From Crocodylus rhombifer (taxonomy: Eukaryota; Chordata; Crocodylia; Crocodylidae), in contig JAVSML010000049.1 of assembly GCA_038503035.1 (NCBI GenBank), positions 310,001-374,000 on the forward strand: a stretch of 64,000 nt of DNA, in the 5' to 3' direction. Under the pieces are notes generated by a model, which did no database searches, was not told where the DNA came from, and was given only the letters and a program-made list of their open reading frames with translations. Every line of letters begins with the position of its first letter. Positions within the stretch are counted from its first letter, which is position 1. A program made the position numbers and the translations under genes. This document shows positions 48,490 through 60,233 of the stretch, in pieces.

Positions 48490-49215
48490 GAAGCACATTA
48501 CCCCTCAGACCATGGAGAGATGGGATGCAGCTGGAGCTCCAGACTCAGCATGGGGCACTACGGATCTGGGCAGGAAGCAAGCACACAAAGTCATGGGAGA
48601 CAGGTCTGCTGTGCTATACCAACAGCACTGCTGCTATCCCTGGCTTACCTGAGACAGGGTGTAGAGCTGCTCTTACCCTGCTCCAGCTAGGGCCTGTGGG
48701 GAGCAGCTGTGCAGAAAGCTGGGCTTGGTCAGGGACAGTAGCAGCAAGGTGTAGTTTCTTCTTTCCAATGCTTTCTCCCCACCCACCCCACCTTCCCCAC
48801 CATGTCCCCTACTGGCTAGGAGCAGGCACTAGGAAGAGTAAGCTATGTACCACTTTTGTCCTCAGCTGAACCCAGTTCCATGTGCAGCTATTCCTTGCAA
48901 TGTGTGGCAGGAGCAGAACAGAACAGCTCTGAGGCTTCCCCATGCTTGTATCACTGGGGACAGCAGTGGCAGGATGCAGGTTCCTCCTTCCAGCCTCCAG
49001 CAGGGACACCTGTGGTGTAGAATGGGCAGGGAATAGGCACCAGAAGGATGAACCTGCATGTCACCATTGCTGCCCCTGCCAAGCCTGGCACTCCATACAG
49101 CCATAGGCCCCAGCTGAAGTGGGGCTGGAGCAGTTCTCAGGCTCCACCCATCTGGGGACCATGTTGGCAGCGACAAAAGGGGGAGTGCATCTGCACAACA
49201 TCTGGATCCTCCCTT
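48490..49215 (+). repeat. Unclassified GC-rich dispersed repeat, copy C
   Basis: Shares GGGAGCAGCTGTGCAG, GGAGCAGGCAC, CAGCTGAACCC and GAACCTGCATGTCACCATTG with copy A in the same orientation. It seems to contain a repeated submodule: GGATGCAGGTTCCTCCTTCC near 48973 and GGATGAACCTGCATG near 49046. More diverged than copies A and B. Confidence 0.5.
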
Positions 49216-49472
49216 GCTAAGGAGCTTGAACTTTCTTTAAAATGTCTACACCTGACATTAAATAGAATTTGTGACCAAGTCACAATGGAATATTTCAACC
49301 AGCTAATTCCTATATTAACTGGCTCTGGAGATTTATGAGTTCATTTTCCTTTGTGGAGCTAGTAGAAGTTCCTCATGCCCCAGAGATTTCTGTAGTTTCA
49401 TTCTAATAAGAATATAGCGAGATATTATTTTCTGTTGTTAACTTTGAAATACACACTGACATTTCTAGTAGC
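49216..49472. other. AT-rich unique DNA, LTR target
   Basis: Nothing recognised; ends with the GTAGC target duplication at 49468-49472. Confidence 0.5.
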
Positions 49473-50287
49473 TGTCAGAGCCAAAGTTAAACGTGCTGCT
49501 GACACCAGGTTAAATGACACCAAGTTAAGAGATACCAAAGTTAAGAGAGACAAGTACCGACATGCAGGTAGACAGCTCTGAAAGTAAGTGCGCATGTTCA
49601 GACACGCATCACATACAGGGCCAGTATGTGATTAATGAGGTATTCAATTTGACAGAACGCGCATGCCCAGTCATGTGCTAGCAGATAGCCATGACATAAT
49701 CAACTAGAACTTTCCACAAGTGGCGTCGTGTGATTGGCTGTTTAAAAAGTATTGAAGTATTTAAGCCAACACAGTTTCCGCCCAAACAGAGACCAGCCCA
49801 GAGTCTCTCTGAGACCAGCTCAAGAAAATCAGAGACAGACAGAGACTCTCAGAGACCAGAGACCCGCTGAGACCTTGGGCTAGTTCACAGGCTGGCCACC
49901 TGTGAACCCTGTCTCTCCACCACCGCTGTTCCCGTCATACCCCGTCCCTGCATGCTCGTGATTTCCATTTGTCAGCTGTCGTTCTACTCGTTCTATTCTA
50001 CTCGTTCGCTGCTCGTTCCGCTTCGTTCCACCATTCTACGATTACTCCGTTTAGTTCTGATCTACTTCGTTTTGTTTATTAGTTCAGCCAGTTAGTTGTT
50101 TTCAACTTAGGGTTCAATCGTTCTGTTAACAAAAGCTTGCATCTGTAACCTACGCTCCCAACAAGCGTAAGTAATAAAACTACGTTGCAACCACTAAGCG
50201 TCAGTACCGTCTCTGCCGCGCTAGCTGCCGCCTGTTTGTCCGAGCTTGTTACCGTTAGACTGGCGCTCAGGACCGCTAACCACCACA
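49473..50287 (+). mobile_element. Solo LTR of an endogenous retrovirus
   Basis: An 815-bp unit starting TGTCAGAGCC and ending CCACCACA is flanked on both sides by GTAGC (49468-49472 and 50288-50292), a perfect 5-bp target duplication. It contains an inverted CCAAT box (TGATTGGCTG, 49731-49740), a TATTTAAG TATA-like box near 49758, a purine-rich GAGACCAG repeat region at 49790-49870 and an AATAAA polyadenylation signal at 50173-50178, in the order expected of U3-R-U5. No viral genes remain, consistent with LTR-LTR recombination. The + orientation follows from promoter and poly(A) order. Confidence 0.85.
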
Positions 50288-50292
50288 GTAGC

Positions 50293-50920
50293 TAGTTTTT
50301 TTAGGGTAGAAATAGAAAAAAAACCCAACAAAACCTGCTGAAGTTAAATGAGATCTATCTGCTGAATTAAGTAACAGGAAATCTGCCATTCATGGTAAGT
50401 GCCATTGTAATTGATATTAATTGGTTTGAAAATAGAAGTATTAAAAGTAGGAGAAATATATAGCGCATGATTTAAAAACATACACTGGAATGATTTACCT
50501 TAAACTGTAGCCAACCAGCCAGTAGTAGTAAAAATAAAACTGAGCTCCTCACTTGTCATCCAGTTACAGGTGCACAGTATGAGAACAATTACTGTGCACT
50601 ATGTGAAATGTTATGCTTCCTCTAATTGTATTGCTAAAGACACCTCTTGTTTTTGCCTATTAACTAGGAACAGAAAAATTGGCATGAAGAAAAACCTTAT
50701 GAGAACCTTATCTTCTATTCTTTGTTTCTTGAAAAGAACAAGCTGAGACAATATTCATGTTCCTAGAAATTCAGATATTTTTGGTAGTTTTCACTGTTGG
50801 TTTTCATCCAGGACCAGAATATCCTGAAAAGGGTATCACTGTGATTTTTCCAGCCAGAAGCAAAGCATAAGAAGTCTCTTGAGAAAGTCTGTTCTTCCAG
50901 GTTTGCAGCCCAGTTCAGTG
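50293..50920. other. AT-rich unique DNA
   Basis: Nothing recognised. Confidence 0.5.
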
Positions 50921-51900
50921 GACACATGGGGCACATCCACACATGCAGGCACATGCCCTTGCAGCAGCTGAAACAGGAACAACACAAATTTGAACAGGGG
51001 ATTTTTGCCTGAGTGCACGTTCCCAGACATGCATTGTGCCACTTGGGGCAAAATAAACCTGCCCAGCTCCTCCTAGAACTGCAGCCAGCAGGAACTAGAG
51101 CCTGGGGCCAGCACAGTATAAAAACTGTGTAAAAACCTGCCCTGTGCTGGCCCCATCACTATAAAAACCGTCCCTGGCAAGGAGCTCAGGGCTACTTGCT
51201 CTCAGGAGCTTCTGGGATCCTTGGATGCCTTTGATGACTAGTGGCTGCACCCTGGGGGGCTCTGCTTGGTGTCCCTGTCAGGCGCACTTATTTTCATGTT
51301 TTCACCCTTTGATGCATACAGTACTCCCACCTTGTTTTTGCCTTTTGTTGTGTTATTCATTCATTGGCCGCTGTAGGAGCCATTAGCTAGTCAGGTGGAC
51401 CTTATGGCCCATGGCATTTGGGTAACACAAATAGACAGGAGCTTCTGGGGCCTGGCCAGCCGGTATCTGGGGATGCTACCCCTTGTTCCACCTGGACTGC
51501 TGCAGCAGCCCTGAGAGTTCCCTGCACCCTCTCCCCACTGCAGCAGTCACTGGCTATGACCTGCGACAACACGTGGCCCCAAGGCTGTATGTCTGCCAGA
51601 CCTGGACAGAGACTGCACAACCACAGCAAAGGAATGTGCACCTCTAGGCCAGCTGCCAGTGGGCTGTGGCTGCACAGTTAGCCTTTGTGCAGCACTACTG
51701 CCTTGTGTGCTGCCACCCTGCCATCTGGGCAGCTATTGCCCGGAAGATGTTCTCAGTGTGGTGGCCTGCTTTGAACTGCCAAAACATCTTCCTGGCCTCA
51801 AGTGGCCAGGAGGTCAGCCACCTCCAACTGGGTCCCAAGTGCCAGCCCTGAGCAGGCTCCTCTGCCTCAGTCCTTCCACCTGCCTCAGTAGCAGGAATTC
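50921..51900. other. GC-rich region, possible large DNA-transposon remnant
   Basis: Begins near GGGGCACATCCACACATGCA, which resembles the MITE termini. GGGGCCAGCACAG (51104-51116) pairs perfectly with CTGTGCTGGCCCC (51142-51154), and TATAAAAA occurs at 51117 and again near 51162. Frames are open only because stops are rare in GC-rich DNA; no transposase motif was recognised. Confidence 0.35.
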
Positions 51901-52011
51901 TGGTATTCCTTATTTAAAGACTGCAACATTTCTAATAGAAAAATCCCAAGTCCACTCTTTAAAATACTCCAAAATCCATGTTCTTCCACAATTAGAACAA
52001 AAGACCACTAT

Positions 52012-52045
52012 ATATATATGTGTGGAGAGAGAAAGAGAGAGAGAT
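52012..52045. repeat. (TA)n and (GA)n microsatellite
   Basis: TATATATATG followed by GAGAGAGAAAGAGAGAGAGA. Confidence 0.85.
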
Positions 52046-52184
52046 CAGTTGGACAATGTTTTACTGCTATATTTACAATGTTAAAGCAGTTTGGAAGTCT
52101 ACCAGTGTCTCTATCCTTATAATAAAAGAAATTCTGAATAGCTATATGTTTTGATGTTTGCTTTTTGTTTTCTTATCACATGAT

Positions 52185-52610
52185 GGGTGTGTGATGGGGA
52201 TGTGGGGTTTGCAGTAGGGGGGTGGGAAGGAGTATGGGGCGATGCAGGTGTGTGTGTGTGAGTGGCTATGGAGGAATGTGGGGGGCTGTGAGTCATTGTA
52301 TGGGTAGGTGTGGGGGGATTGTGGGAGGACTGTGGGTGCAGGGGGACTATGTGAAGGGAGCTTCTCAGGCCCCCCCAAAGAGTGTAGCCCCCCCACACAG
52401 CACATGGACTGCCCCCCTGTAGTGGCCCAGCCCCCCTGCAGGGCTCCATCACCCCCTGAAGGGCCAACAGCTCACCCCCACAGGGTACCAGCCCCCCACA
52501 GAGTCACTGCCCCCCCCTGTCAGAGTCCACATCTGCTCCCTGCAGGTACCCTGCTCTCCTCCTCAGGGCCACAACTAACCCCAGCAGCAGCAGCAGCAAC
52601 CGCCATGGGT
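52185..52610. repeat. G-rich then C-rich tract
   Basis: 52185-52345 is rich in GGGG runs separated by T/A (GGGGATGTGGGG, GTAGGGGGGTGGG). 52365-52610 is rich in C runs with repeated AGCCCCCC(A/T)CA(C/G)-type words. G-quadruplex formation is plausible on alternate strands. No gene. Confidence 0.7.
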
Positions 52611-52639
52611 GCTCAGTGTCTGCTACTTTTGGAGTTCCC

Positions 52640-53075
52640 CCAAGGCATGGTGCAGCCCTGATTGTCTCAGAACTGATGCCACCTGTGCCGCTCATCACGG
52701 GTGTGGGCTGGCTCAGCTCAGCATGGCAACATGCAGCGCTATGTGCCTTTCTTCAACCCTGGCCTGCTCACACTGTCATTCAGAGGCCAGTGTCGCTCAC
52801 GGGGACCGCATGTCGTGCCGGGCTGGGTCCTCCCTCCACAGAACCAGCCTGGACCAGCAGTATGTGGGGCCTGTGCATGCAAGACCTGGCACAGCATGAA
52901 ATGCAGTTCCTGCAAGTGGTACTGGCCCCTGGGAGACAGCACAAGTGGCCCAGGGATTCAGAAAGACACAGAGCGCCATGCCATGCGGCACAGCACCGGG
53001 CTACACCTACAATGACTGGCACAGGTGGCGTTGGCTCTGAGGCAATAGGGGCCATGCCATGCTGCACCATGCGGG
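52640..53075. repeat. Long imperfect inverted repeat
   Basis: Two arms of roughly 190-215 bp are complementary around about 52855. Translations show it: the + strand reads SELMPPVPLITGVGW and ALCAFLQPWPAHTV, while the minus strand of the other arm reads SEPTPPVPVIVGVAR and ALCVFLNPWATCAV in the mirrored order. Identity is about 70-75% by eye. These frames are an effect of the duplication, not evidence for a gene. Confidence 0.75.
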
Positions 53076-53480
53076 GGCTCAAACAGCAGTAGGCCCTTAG
53101 TGTCTCATGGCTGCTGCTGCTGTGGGGGGGGCGGGCTGTGGGCCCTGCGAAGGACCCATACCTCCAACCAGCTCCCCCTACCCACACACAACCCTCCAAA
53201 GTCCCTCAACACAAGCACAGCCTTCCCCCACACCCACAATCTCCTCCTAACCCCCAATCTCTACTTACCCCCAACAGCGCCCAGGTCCCAATCCTTTTTG
53301 CCATGCTTCTGTTTGCCCCAGCATGCTCAGGGTATGTACCCCACTTGCTAGGGCAGCAGAAGTACCTAGAGACACTTTGGCTGGAAACCAGAGTCTCTCT
53401 GGAGGACCAGCTTCCCAGTTATATCAGGGCATGGTCCAGGACCATGTCCTGCCCTGCTTTCTTTCCCCAGGGTATTTTTT
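53076..53480. other. C-rich flank of the inverted repeat
   Basis: 53160-53290 is CCCA/CTCC-rich, the compositional mirror of the G-rich tract at 52185-52345, suggesting the palindrome may extend outward. Alignment is weak. Confidence 0.35.
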
Positions 53481-56084
53481 GATAGCTGGATATCTGTTAA
53501 GATCTAATTCAACTTAATTTAATAATATTGTGATGCTGGGGAAAACCTTCCATTTCCAATTACTTTTTTTAAAACCCTGCTCTATTGAACAAGTTTCTCA
53601 CAAAAAATAAGAACACATTGTTGACATAGTGCATAAAGAAGGAAAATCTGCATGCCCAAAGTGATACCAATAGATGGCAAACAAGTTAAAAACCTTTTCT
53701 GTACCAGACTAATAGCAACAATTGGATTGGTATACAAAGGCAGACCTCAAGATTAATTTTCATTTTGCACTCCATTATAAGGACACATGCAATCAAATCT
53801 ATAAAACAAAATAAGATTTTTTGAAAGGCAAATATATTGTTTTCATGGCTACATAAATATTAAAATAATGGAAAGTAAAAAACATTTAAAAGTGGAGGGG
53901 AGAAAAGAAGGTCAGGTTTTTTTTGGGAGGCGGGGTTCCTTTGTTTGGGTTTTTTTTTTGCAAAATGTTGCAAATATTTCAATTTGGGAGAAACAAAATT
54001 ATGGATAGCTAGGAGTCCTTTTAACACAAATCACCAGTACTTAGGACTAAGGGACCTGGTATAAAAGGTCAATCTCCATTTAAATCCGAAAAGAAAACTA
54101 GAGCAGACTCTACTGTGTCACTGAATTTACAGTGGACTCTAGATTGATTTGAAAAAGAAATACCATTTAAACATTTATGATACAACATGGCATAACATGC
54201 CACATAAGTTGCTTTTCTGGATAAACATTAACTAAATACTATGGTCTAAAACAAACTTCAACCATATTATTGAGAAATCTTAAAGAGAGGCACATTTATG
54301 ACCATTCTGGTGTCTAGTAAAAAGAAGTTCATAGACACAGGAAAGCCCCTGAAAGGGCCATATTCTGTGCTCCTACAGGTATAATTATTGGTATAGTTAA
54401 ATTCATTAGTGTTATAGTTACTGCTGTTGTGGCAAAATCCCTTACTGACAGGTGACGGTGTGTGAAAAGTCAGGGTGAAGATCAAGATGGGCTGGTACCC
54501 TGTGGGGGTGAGCTGTTGGCCCTGCAAGATGGTGATGGTGTGTGAAAAGTCTGTGCTGAAGATCAAGACTGTATATTGGTCCTACTATTGATCATAAACT
54601 ATTGAAGTAATTTTTGCATAAATCTGTGATGCTTGGAAAGTGGACTGTTATGTTCTGGGATAGTAGAGTTTCTTCTTCCCATCACTTGCCATCACCCAAA
54701 TTCAGTGTAGTGTTGTGAGCAAGAATAAGAGGATCTGTTATCTATATGAAACATCATAGTCTCTTGGTAAACCATAAGTTATAGAAACCTATTTCTGGAT
54801 GGTTTGTAATATAGTTTCCTGGATTTTAATTTTTTTAAGGTAAGGTATTGACTACATGCAAGAACCATGTACCAGTAATATACAGAGAACAAATATACTC
54901 CCTAATATAACAGTTCTAGGGACTTCTTCAATTTTTTTTTCCTTTTGTCAGCTTCAGGACAGTTTTGCTTAGAGACTGGATCTGTTTATTCTAGAATGAA
55001 GGTTTATTTTTTTTTTTTTAAAGTTTCCAGTCCTTTTCACTGCACAGATGCCTTCAAACATATTGCCAGGCACTACACATCTCACAGTAGTTAACAGGAA
55101 AAAATATGGAAATCTTCCACCTTACCTGACCTATCATGAGTAAACTTACAGGGGTCAAGATACTCAGTCTTACGCTGTTTAAATTTCAATTATTTAAAGA
55201 TGATCTATAGCTGAGGCCTTATTTTATCCAAACTTTAAAATATTTTTCTCAGGTCGCATTGTCTTAATCATCATTGGATTAGGAATGTCAGATTTATCTA
55301 ACCACTTGCAGAAATGCTACCAATCTCAATAACTGTAGCTGTACGATGACCTGTCATTGTCAGGTGACCAGGGTGAGGAAATATGGCCAAGTCATTCACT
55401 AGAAATCCTATATGTGATATTTATTGTCCTCTGGGTTCACTGGGTAATTCAAAAGGAGACCTCAAAGTGTATATGTGCCCATCACTGCTTGGTGATGTCC
55501 AGGGTAATGAGATAGTTTGGTGAGTTTGTTTTTTTTCTTTTTTGTGGGTGAGGGTTGTAGTGAGGGAAAGAGGACTGTAAAAAATTAATCTCATTTTGAT
55601 GGCAAAGGTTTAGTAAAGAATAAAGCTTTCAAGAATGACTTGGAACAGGTTATATTCTAACCAAATAACATCAGGTCATCCTTAGCTCTGGTCAGAACAT
55701 GTAATTCATTCAAGTCAGGCACGTTGGGTAGGAGAGTGGTTTTGAAAAGGTGCCTTCTAACCTGGATATGGGAGCACGTACTTCCTACCTGCCCAGTTCA
55801 GAATGATCTGGGGTGAAAGACTGTTCTCAGTACGGAACAGCAACACATTTTAAAACCTCAAAAGTTGCCATGAAATGGAATATGCATCCTCTCCTCATCT
55901 CTAGTTATGAACACTAGCTTTAATCAGCTTCTAAGCCCCACTGCTCTCACAGACCCAACCCTATCAAGGACAAAATGAAGTTAGTTACATTTTTTAAAGT
56001 TAGATAAAATGAGACAGAATCCTTTAGTTGGCCAGGAAGGGAAAATGAAGTACTGCATCTTGGAGAAAGTCAGATGTTCATGAG
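53481..56084. other. AT-rich unique DNA with homopolymer tracts
   Basis: No gene. T/G homopolymers near 53917-53960. A 21-nt unit of GGTGA(C/T)GGTGTGTG and AAAAGTC recurs at 54451 and 54531, both followed by TGAAGATCAAGA. Confidence 0.55.
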
Positions 56085-56255
56085 ATAGTGCTGTCTTGTT
56101 GATGGCATCACTTTACTAAGACTCAAGAGATCAGAGTTCTAATCTTGCCAATGAGTTACTACATGATTTTGGGTTAGTCACTGAACTCTTTCCACCTCTG
56201 TCTTCAGTCCCAATCACTGTTTTACTTACATAGATTTAAAGCTCTTTGTAACATG
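56085..56255 (+). repeat. tRNA-derived MIR-like SINE
   Basis: AAGACTCAAGAGATCAGAGT, TCTAATCTTGCCAATGAGTT, TTTTGGGTTAGTCACTGAAC and TTTCCACCTCTGTCTTCAGT follow the 5' tRNA-like and core parts of MIR/CORE-SINEs (cognate phrases GGACTCAGGAGACCTGGGTT, TGGGCAAGTCACTT, CCTCTGTGCCTCAGT). Confidence 0.7.
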
Positions 56256-58249
56256 GCACCTTACTATGCAGATATATAGCCCCTGTCACAATGGCCCACA
56301 TCTCTATTGAGGCTCTTTCTTGCTACTGGAGTTCAAAAATAACTTTACAAGATGTTTACTTTATCCTGTATGCATATGAGATGTCGATTTCTAAAATATA
56401 AGCAACTCTTATTTAGGCTCATCAAGGCTAAAAAACATAAAGTGAGTATAAGTGAGTTTTCCAAAGTTCCAAAAATTGCATTAGAAACAGAAGCAGCTGC
56501 AGCGATAGAGGGGAGAAATTTAATCTACTAGTTCCAGGAAGTATTTTGAACCTTAACAACCTTCAAACAATGCATCAGTATTAATCTGTGCACTTTACTA
56601 CCTTTAGTGAAGCATCATCATACATAGACCTGTGGATTACAGACACGAGAAGAGTAAATAATGAAATCTGTTGAATCTTGGGTTACAATATTAAAAAAAG
56701 GCTATTGTACCATTTGTTTAAGACAACAAAGGACACTATATTTAACGCTAGATATTTGGAGAAAGAAATAGATATCTTTTATGTCAGAGGGTAAGCAGCC
56801 TGTGATTATCTTGTTCCATTGATTTTTCAAAGCTAAAGTAAAGCAAATTAATGAAAATATATGGCATTAAAATCCCCTAATTTGTCATTAGCCTTGGTTC
56901 ACCTATATTTTTTTCAGAGCAGTTTGGTCCCAACCCAAAACAAACTTAGCCATCTGACCCACCCTACAATTTTCTAACATGTTTTAAGCTGTTTGTAGCA
57001 AAAATGTTTGTAGCAAAAACTATGGCTGCTGAAATGTAAACCAAAAAGATTATTTAGTTTTGCTACTAAAAATAGCAAAGGTATCTCTGTAAAAGTAAAC
57101 AAAATAAAATATGCGTTCATTGAATTATTTTCCTCATGTCCTGTGTTTCCTCAAGAAAGAAAATAGGTGCTACATTCTTCCAATTATATCAAAAAAGAAC
57201 AAATGTAGTCCTCTAGAAATATCCCAAAATAGCAGATTACATTGCAGTAGTCATTCAGAGCCCCTGGCTGTAGGCCTGAGCATGATATATCAAAAATATA
57301 TATTTTACTGATACATGATCTTTCCTGGCAAAGAAGAGGTATCCATGACAATTATTATATATCTATTGGTAGCCTTTAATCCCTTTGATTGTGGGTTTTT
57401 GCTGACTAGGCTATGACACAGGCTCAGCAGTCTCATGCATCTGTGATTCTAGTCCTCTGCATATAGGGCACTTATCTAAAGAATAAACCCATTCTCAAGC
57501 ACCTTTTGTTATGAGTGCTCAAGTCTGTTCAGGAAAAGCCCACCCATGTTGAGATAACTGAGATGTTGCAGAGCAGAACTGAAGTATACTGGCAACGCTT
57601 ATATATGCAGAAGTCACTATGGTTACTGCCTACACTTGCTATGCCTAGAATGAAATCCTTCCTTTTCATAAGCATTAAAATTCACCAAATGCACCAAAAT
57701 TATTCAGAGAAAAAATCTACGTCATACAGATCCTTCAGATCTTTTTTTTTAAAATCATTTTAAGTTTTCCCCTTAGCTAAAACATAGTTTCTTATTACAT
57801 ACCTTTTTCTAATGAAAAGGCTTGCATTAGAAATCTTGTAATATGAGCACCTCATTAAATGTAAATTTCAGCACTCAAAGATGAACAGCTCCTAGCTGCT
57901 GACCAGTGTAAAAGCTGTAACCAATGAAATATTTCATGTATGATGCCAAATGAGAAGCTTTTATTGTGGACTCAGAATGCTGACTTAGAATAAATGCCTA
58001 CTATAATGCAGTATAGGAAATCTTTCAGCCTAAAGATATGACTCAAATATCACCTCAGCTATGGAAAATGTTAGACTTTTTCTTTTAGTTGTATTGTCTC
58101 TTGTAATAAAAAGTGGATTTATGAAAATTAAAGCATTATAACATTAAAATATATTAAGTTTTGGTTTTTAACACTAGCATGATTGTTCTTAATACCCTTT
58201 TACTTCTTTTAGCCAATATGAGAACTAGATAACATTTGTACATAGTACA
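56256..58249. other. AT-rich unique DNA
   Basis: No exon recognised. A 15-bp unit GTTTGTAGCAAAAA(T/C) is repeated in tandem at 56991-57020. Confidence 0.55.
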
Positions 58250-58532
58250 TAGTTTCATAGTTTCTAGGGTCGAAGGGACCTGAGCAGATTATCAAGTCTG
58301 ACCCCCTGCCATGGCAGGAAAGAGTACTGGGGTCAGACGACCCCAGCAAAGTGTTCATCTAGCCTCCTCTTAAAGACTCCCAGGGTAGGAGCCAGCACCA
58401 CTTCGCTTGGAAGTTGGTTCCAGATCCTAGCCACCCTGACCGTGAAGTAGTGCTTCCTGATGTTTAGCCTGAATCTACCGTCTGCCAGCTTGTGACCGTT
58501 GTTTCTAGTCACTCCTGGTAGCGCTTGGGGGA
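58250..58532 (-). mobile_element. CR1 LINE 3' end, crocodilian-type subfamily
   Basis: From its 3' terminus at left (CATAGTTTCTAGGGTCGAAG) through CTGACCCCCTGCCATGGCAG, GGGGTCAGACGACCCCAGCA, GTTGGTTCCAGATCCTAGCC and GTGAAGTAGTGCTTCCTGAT, it is the complement of the CR1 copy at 61031-61640. The encoded minus-strand C-terminal block (W-N-Q-L, P-x-LEVF-like) is partly intact. 5'-truncated to about 280 bp. Confidence 0.9.
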
Positions 58533-59688
58533 ATTGTGTTCTTTTCTTCCCTAAAACCCCAAAGCTGAATCATTCATGGTCACTTAAATGCTCCCCTTGC
58601 TTCTCCTCTTCCACTAAAAGTAACTTCTGATAAAGCTCCTTTCAGAATAACAGGTGACTTTGCTCTACACTGATTTGTGCTCCAGAAACCTGACTGATAG
58701 TCCACATACATCTACATGTAAGGTGGTAACCTATTCACCTTCATGCACCAGAGATTTTTTTAAAGAACGTTCTCTTCACATGACAAATATCCCAAAGAAG
58801 GAATCATATTCTCCATACTTAACGGCAGCTTTCCCTTTAGCTGAAATCCCACAAACTCCCAACTCTTCTTGTAAGTGAAAATCCTTTCATTCCAAATATT
58901 AATGCTAAGTTTGGATTTTCAACTCATTGTACCCCATCATCTAGTTGGAGTTATGTTCCTTAGAGGATATGTTCCTCATACACCACCTCCAAATATTCTC
59001 ACCAAAAATACTGATCACTTTTCCCCAATACAGTGTTTTCATGGTCTCTTCTCTGTTAATAGATTTGAATGGAGCTCAGCATGTTAGAAGCAAAAAGGAC
59101 AATAGAACCCCAAACCTGTCATCTGGCATGGCTTTCAGGAACAGAACCTGTAGCTTCTGAGTAAGCAACAAGTGAGAATATCAGAGACAGGAACAGTACG
59201 GGTTAACAGCGTACCATTCATAGCAGTGCCATTCAGCCATAAATATGCAGTCCGACTCCACGGCCATTTACAAACATGGCTTCTCCAACAGAGGAGCAGC
59301 TATCAGTTAACATTTTCTTTATTGCTTTGAACTAACTTTCCTGAAAAAATAAGCCTCATGGAAAAATATGCCTCAGTTTTCACAATAGCAACTTGTTGGT
59401 TTCTATGCTACAAGGAAAATACAGATAAAATGGCAAGTGTTTTTTTTAAGAGTTAAAGATGAAAACATGGTTCTGCATGTATGGAATATAAGATGATTTT
59501 GCATTATTTTTCATACTTAATACCAGACCCTGTGACAGAGCACCAATTATGACTGATTTCCCGGGATCATTTAAGTAGGTTTCATTAAAAAGATCTTTCC
59601 ATTTCATTCAGTTATGTTAGGAATGAGGCATATAGATAATTGTTTAACTTAACAGTTATTATTTGGAACTACATTTATAGACACTAAC
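58533..59688. other. Unique noncoding DNA
   Basis: Nothing recognised. Confidence 0.5.
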
Positions 59689-59690
59689 TA

Positions 59691-60231
59691 CCATGTTTCC
59701 CCGAAAATAAGACACTGTCTTATATTTATTTTTCCTCAAGAAGACACACTATGGCTTATTTTTGGGGGATGTCTTATTTTTAAAACAGCATTTTTTTTTT
59801 TTTCTGTTTTTTTGCACCGGTCCTGGAAGCACTGGAATACCAGGTCAATGCATGGAGTGGATGGAGCACGCTCCGGTTCCACCACCCAATACCAAAACTA
59901 TGTATGATGTTAATCCAAAGCCGCAGCCACAGCTTTATTCTTCCCCCTGAGGACACACAATACCTAAAGCAGAACTTCTTCCTCCTCACTTCACTGAGGA
60001 GACTTTTACTTTCACTTTCTATTTCTCCCTCTCCGGTCACCTCCGAGATAGCAGCTGTCACGATGGGGCAAATGAGAAGGGCTGCCCGTCTTATTTACCG
60101 CTTCGCGTCGGTACGCTTAGCCACGCCCATCACTATGTCTTATTTTCGGGGTATGGCTTATATTGAGCAAATACGTAGAAATCCTGCTACGGCTTATTTT
60201 ATGGGTATGTCTTATTTTCGGGGAAACACGG
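59691..60231. mobile_element. TA-flanked palindromic DNA transposon (Tc1/mariner-like)
   Basis: TTTCCCCGAAAATAAGAC near the left end is mirrored at the right end, and both termini are bordered by TA (59689-59690, 60232-60233). Additional inverted copies of the GTCTTATTTTCGGGG word lie internally at about 60137, and GGCTTATTTT recurs near both ends. The 540-bp interior has no transposase. The TA duplication fits Tc1/mariner, but the family name is not certain. Confidence 0.8.
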
Positions 60232-60233
60232 TA

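Noticed and set aside
52616..53199. Long frames on both strands (158 and 139 residues)
   Set aside because: Their similarity comes from the inverted repeat; sequence is not protein-like and has no motif.
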